Assembly: GCA_964035795.1 (NCBI GenBank)
Contig: OZ038322.1
Span: 23,828,359 to 23,892,358 of the forward strand
Source: Pterobdella sp. o SKG-2022
Lineage: Eukaryota; Annelida; Clitellata; Hirudinida; Piscicolidae
DNA length: 64,000 bases
Direction: 5' to 3'
Each line of letters starts with the position of its first letter. The first letter of the stretch is position 1. Positions 62,401 to 64,000 of the stretch are shown here, piece after piece. Below the pieces are notes generated by a model that had not been told where the DNA came from, did not search any database, and was given only the letters and a program-made list of their open reading frames with translations. The translations under genes and the position numbers were made by a program.

Positions 62401-64000
62401 AACTCAAAATGAAATATTACCTGTAATTTGTAGGCACAAGCAAACGTTTCTGACTTGGGCAAGAAACTGAAGGGAGCCGACGGACTGGGAGGTGAAATGA
62501 CAAGGAGAGTTGAGGAATTGACCATTGAGCTTTCAGCTGTCAACGGAGAAAACCAGAAGTTGGCTGCAGATCTGGCCCGTCTCAAGGCCTACTTGAAGGA
62601 GCTTGAAGAAAAGAATGATGGGCTAGGCCGTGAAAACAAACAGCTTTCGGGTAGTTCAACTTAATATTAGTCGAACTTTCTTAAATTGAATATTTTTAAA
62701 CATTTTCAAAACTAAAAAATTTTAAAGATAGAAAAAAGTGATAAAAAATTTAAAAAATTTTAAAAATTTTAAAAATTTTAAAACTTAATTTTCACAGATG
62801 CTTTGCGGGAAGCTCTCACTCAGAACAAAGAGTTGTCAAACAAGTTGGGAGAAGCACTAGCCAGGAAGCAACAACTGGAAAATGAGAAGGATGCTTTGGC
62901 TGCTGAGTTGGTTGACGCTAATGAGGCTCTCAAAGATGCCTTGAACCGTCTTGATGCCTCAAACTCTGCACTCAACCAATTGAGAGCCGAGTTGGAGCGT
63001 AGATTGCGTGAAAAAGATGACGAAATTGACAATATTAGGTTTGTTTTGTAAGATAAATCAAATCAAATAAATTCATTCAAATTAAGTCAATTTTAAAAAT
63101 TTTTTTGATTGAATAAATTTTTTATTTATTACACTTTTTATTTGAAATGTTCGCTTGAATGACAGAAAGGCAAGTCAGAGAGCAATTGAAGAACTTCAAA
63201 AAGCAATTGTGGAAATTGAAGGTAAATACAAGAGTGAGTTGGCACGTTTAAAAAAGAAGCACGAGTCAGATTTGAGGGAACTGGAAGGTCAAATCGATGC
63301 TCTCAACCGCGCCAATGCTGAACTCGCCAAGAGCAACAAGTCACTCATTGCTAAACTCAGGGTTAGATAACACACTGTAGAATATTATTTGTATGCATGT
63401 ATGTATGAAAATTTGCAAATAATCACTGTTTCTAGCTGATGATTTATGGTATGATTGTACCTTTTGAAAGTTTTCAGCTTTGTTTGTGAACAGACGTTTT
63501 TTAACAAAATCCTTATACATCAAAGTTGAATCTTGCGAAATTGAAAAAAATATGATTTTTATTAAAAGTGGAAAAAATATTTCAAAATTTGATAGTCAAA
63601 CCACTTAATGTTCAAAGGAGTTGGAGCTGGCATTGGAGGAGGAGCGCCGTAGAGGAGATGAAGCCAGGCAAGCTGCTGCCCTTCTCGACCGAAAGAGGCT
63701 TGCTCTCCAAACTGAAGTCGACGACTTGAGAAGCCTTCTGGATGCTGTATGTTTAAATTTAAATCTATGAGTATTTTTCATTCAAATCTGTTTTTTCACA
63801 ACTCTTTCGTTTCAAATTTCATAGTCTGACCGTGCCCGTAAAGCAGCTGAGTTGGAGCTGGGAGAAGTTTCAACTAGAATTAGTGAGTTGACTGTGAGCA
63901 TTTCAAGTTCTTCATCTGATAAGAAACGTTTTGAAAGTGATCTCGCCGCACTTCACTCTGACCTTGAAGAAGCTTTGGCAGCTAAGAGAGCAGCTGAAGA
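53446..64000 (+). CDS. Paramyosin, 5' part (runs off the right edge)
   Basis: Exons: 53446-53616, 53982-54038, 56808-56894, 60225-60328, 60508-60570, 60625-60703, 60848-61093, 61198-61394, 61481-61613, 62434-62650, 62798-63038, 63166-63361, 63618-63746, 63825 to beyond 64,000. All are in phase and give 698 residues so far. The first 45 or so residues are a non-helical Ser/Gly/His-rich head containing YRGLSPSSASRLE, close to the YRGVSPSTTRLE of schistosome paramyosin. The rest is continuous heptad coiled coil with no motor domain, which excludes myosin heavy chain. Family members are about 860-870 residues, so about 165 are missing. Paramyosin forms the core of invertebrate thick filaments. 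The exon 7 acceptor (60,847) was chosen because it keeps phase and gives the 34-residue spacing seen in schistosomes; a TAG acceptor at 60,822 breaks the frame. A MEF2-like CTATTTTTAT lies 28 bases before the ATG, one mismatch from consensus. Confidence 0.92.
53664..53777. repeat. Inverted repeat (fold-back hairpin) in paramyosin intron 1
   Basis: The left arm 53,664-53,702 (GTAAGGACAACAAACACAAAG, then AGTGACATGAAGCTTTTCGT) and the right arm 53,728-53,777 are reverse complements, apart from one mismatch and about 8 extra bases in the right arm. The loop of about 25 bases itself contains a near-palindrome around GCTAGC. It lies 47 bases after the exon 1 donor. It may be a fold-back element or an RNA hairpin. 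Confidence 0.8.
54039..56807 (+). other. Paramyosin intron 2
   Basis: 2.8 kb of AT-rich intron. I see no embedded gene. A segment at 55,240-55,320 has a weak B-box-like GGTTGCATATCC and could be another degenerate tRNA-derived repeat. Confidence 0.5.
56895..60224 (+). other. Paramyosin intron 3
   Basis: 3.3 kb of AT-rich intron. Around 57,690-57,775 a short richer patch includes an ATG frame (MAEKPSIEIFDVFWEPK) that could be a cryptic or alternative exon. I cannot support it further. Confidence 0.45.
61614..62433 (+). other. Paramyosin intron 9 with a richer internal patch
   Basis: This 820-base intron contains an open frame from 61,643 to 61,969 and a less AT-rich segment at 62,090-62,300 with an 8-bp-arm palindrome (CATTCGAT-A-ATCGAATG) near 62,177. 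No clear donor was seen for an alternative exon. Confidence 0.4.
62742..62783. repeat. TTTTAAAAA low-complexity tandem run
   Basis: Five or so imperfect copies of a 9-10-base T-run/A-run unit lie just upstream of the paramyosin exon 11 acceptor. Confidence 0.75.

Overview
The window is AT-rich metazoan nuclear DNA (my estimate is roughly 70% A+T) with spliced, intron-rich genes. A paramyosin gene, a five-CUB/LDLa neuromuscular receptor-clustering protein and a delta-like protocadherin point to a protostome invertebrate, possibly a flatworm or other spiralian. I cannot name the species. All splice models below were built by eye. I joined GT-AG sites, kept reading phase and compared with remembered family sequences; no transcript data were available.

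Layout. (1) 574-10,645 (+): a complete 21-exon gene with a signal peptide, five CUB domains, an LDL-receptor class A module, one membrane span and a C-terminal PDZ ligand. This is the LEV-10 layout. Its third intron holds a decayed non-LTR retrotransposon and a long fold-back hairpin. (2) 10,868-14,274 (-): complete mitochondrial ribosomal protein S9 in 15 exons, tail-to-tail with gene 1. (3) About 15,190-17,539: exon islands of two small, unrecognised, divergently transcribed genes. (4) 24,563-26,089 (+): a TMEM200-like two-span membrane protein whose coding region is one exon. (5) 30,891-35,791 (+): a seven-repeat protocadherin, with most of the coding sequence in one 2.98-kb exon and possible alternative 3' exons at 39,280-40,294. 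A 5'-truncated CR1-like LINE lies antisense at 35,914-37,490, between the large exon and those 3' exons. (6) 40-53 kb: gene-poor, with unassigned exon-like islands at 49.9-51.6 kb. (7) 53,446 to the window end (+): paramyosin, 14 exons seen, running off the right edge.

Two genes relate to muscle. The LEV-10-like protein would act at the neuromuscular synapse, and paramyosin forms the thick-filament core. Nothing shows that they are co-regulated. The other genes (mitochondrial ribosome, adhesion, TMEM200-like) have no shared pathway. No CRISPR array, rRNA gene, intact tRNA gene or viral gene was recognised.
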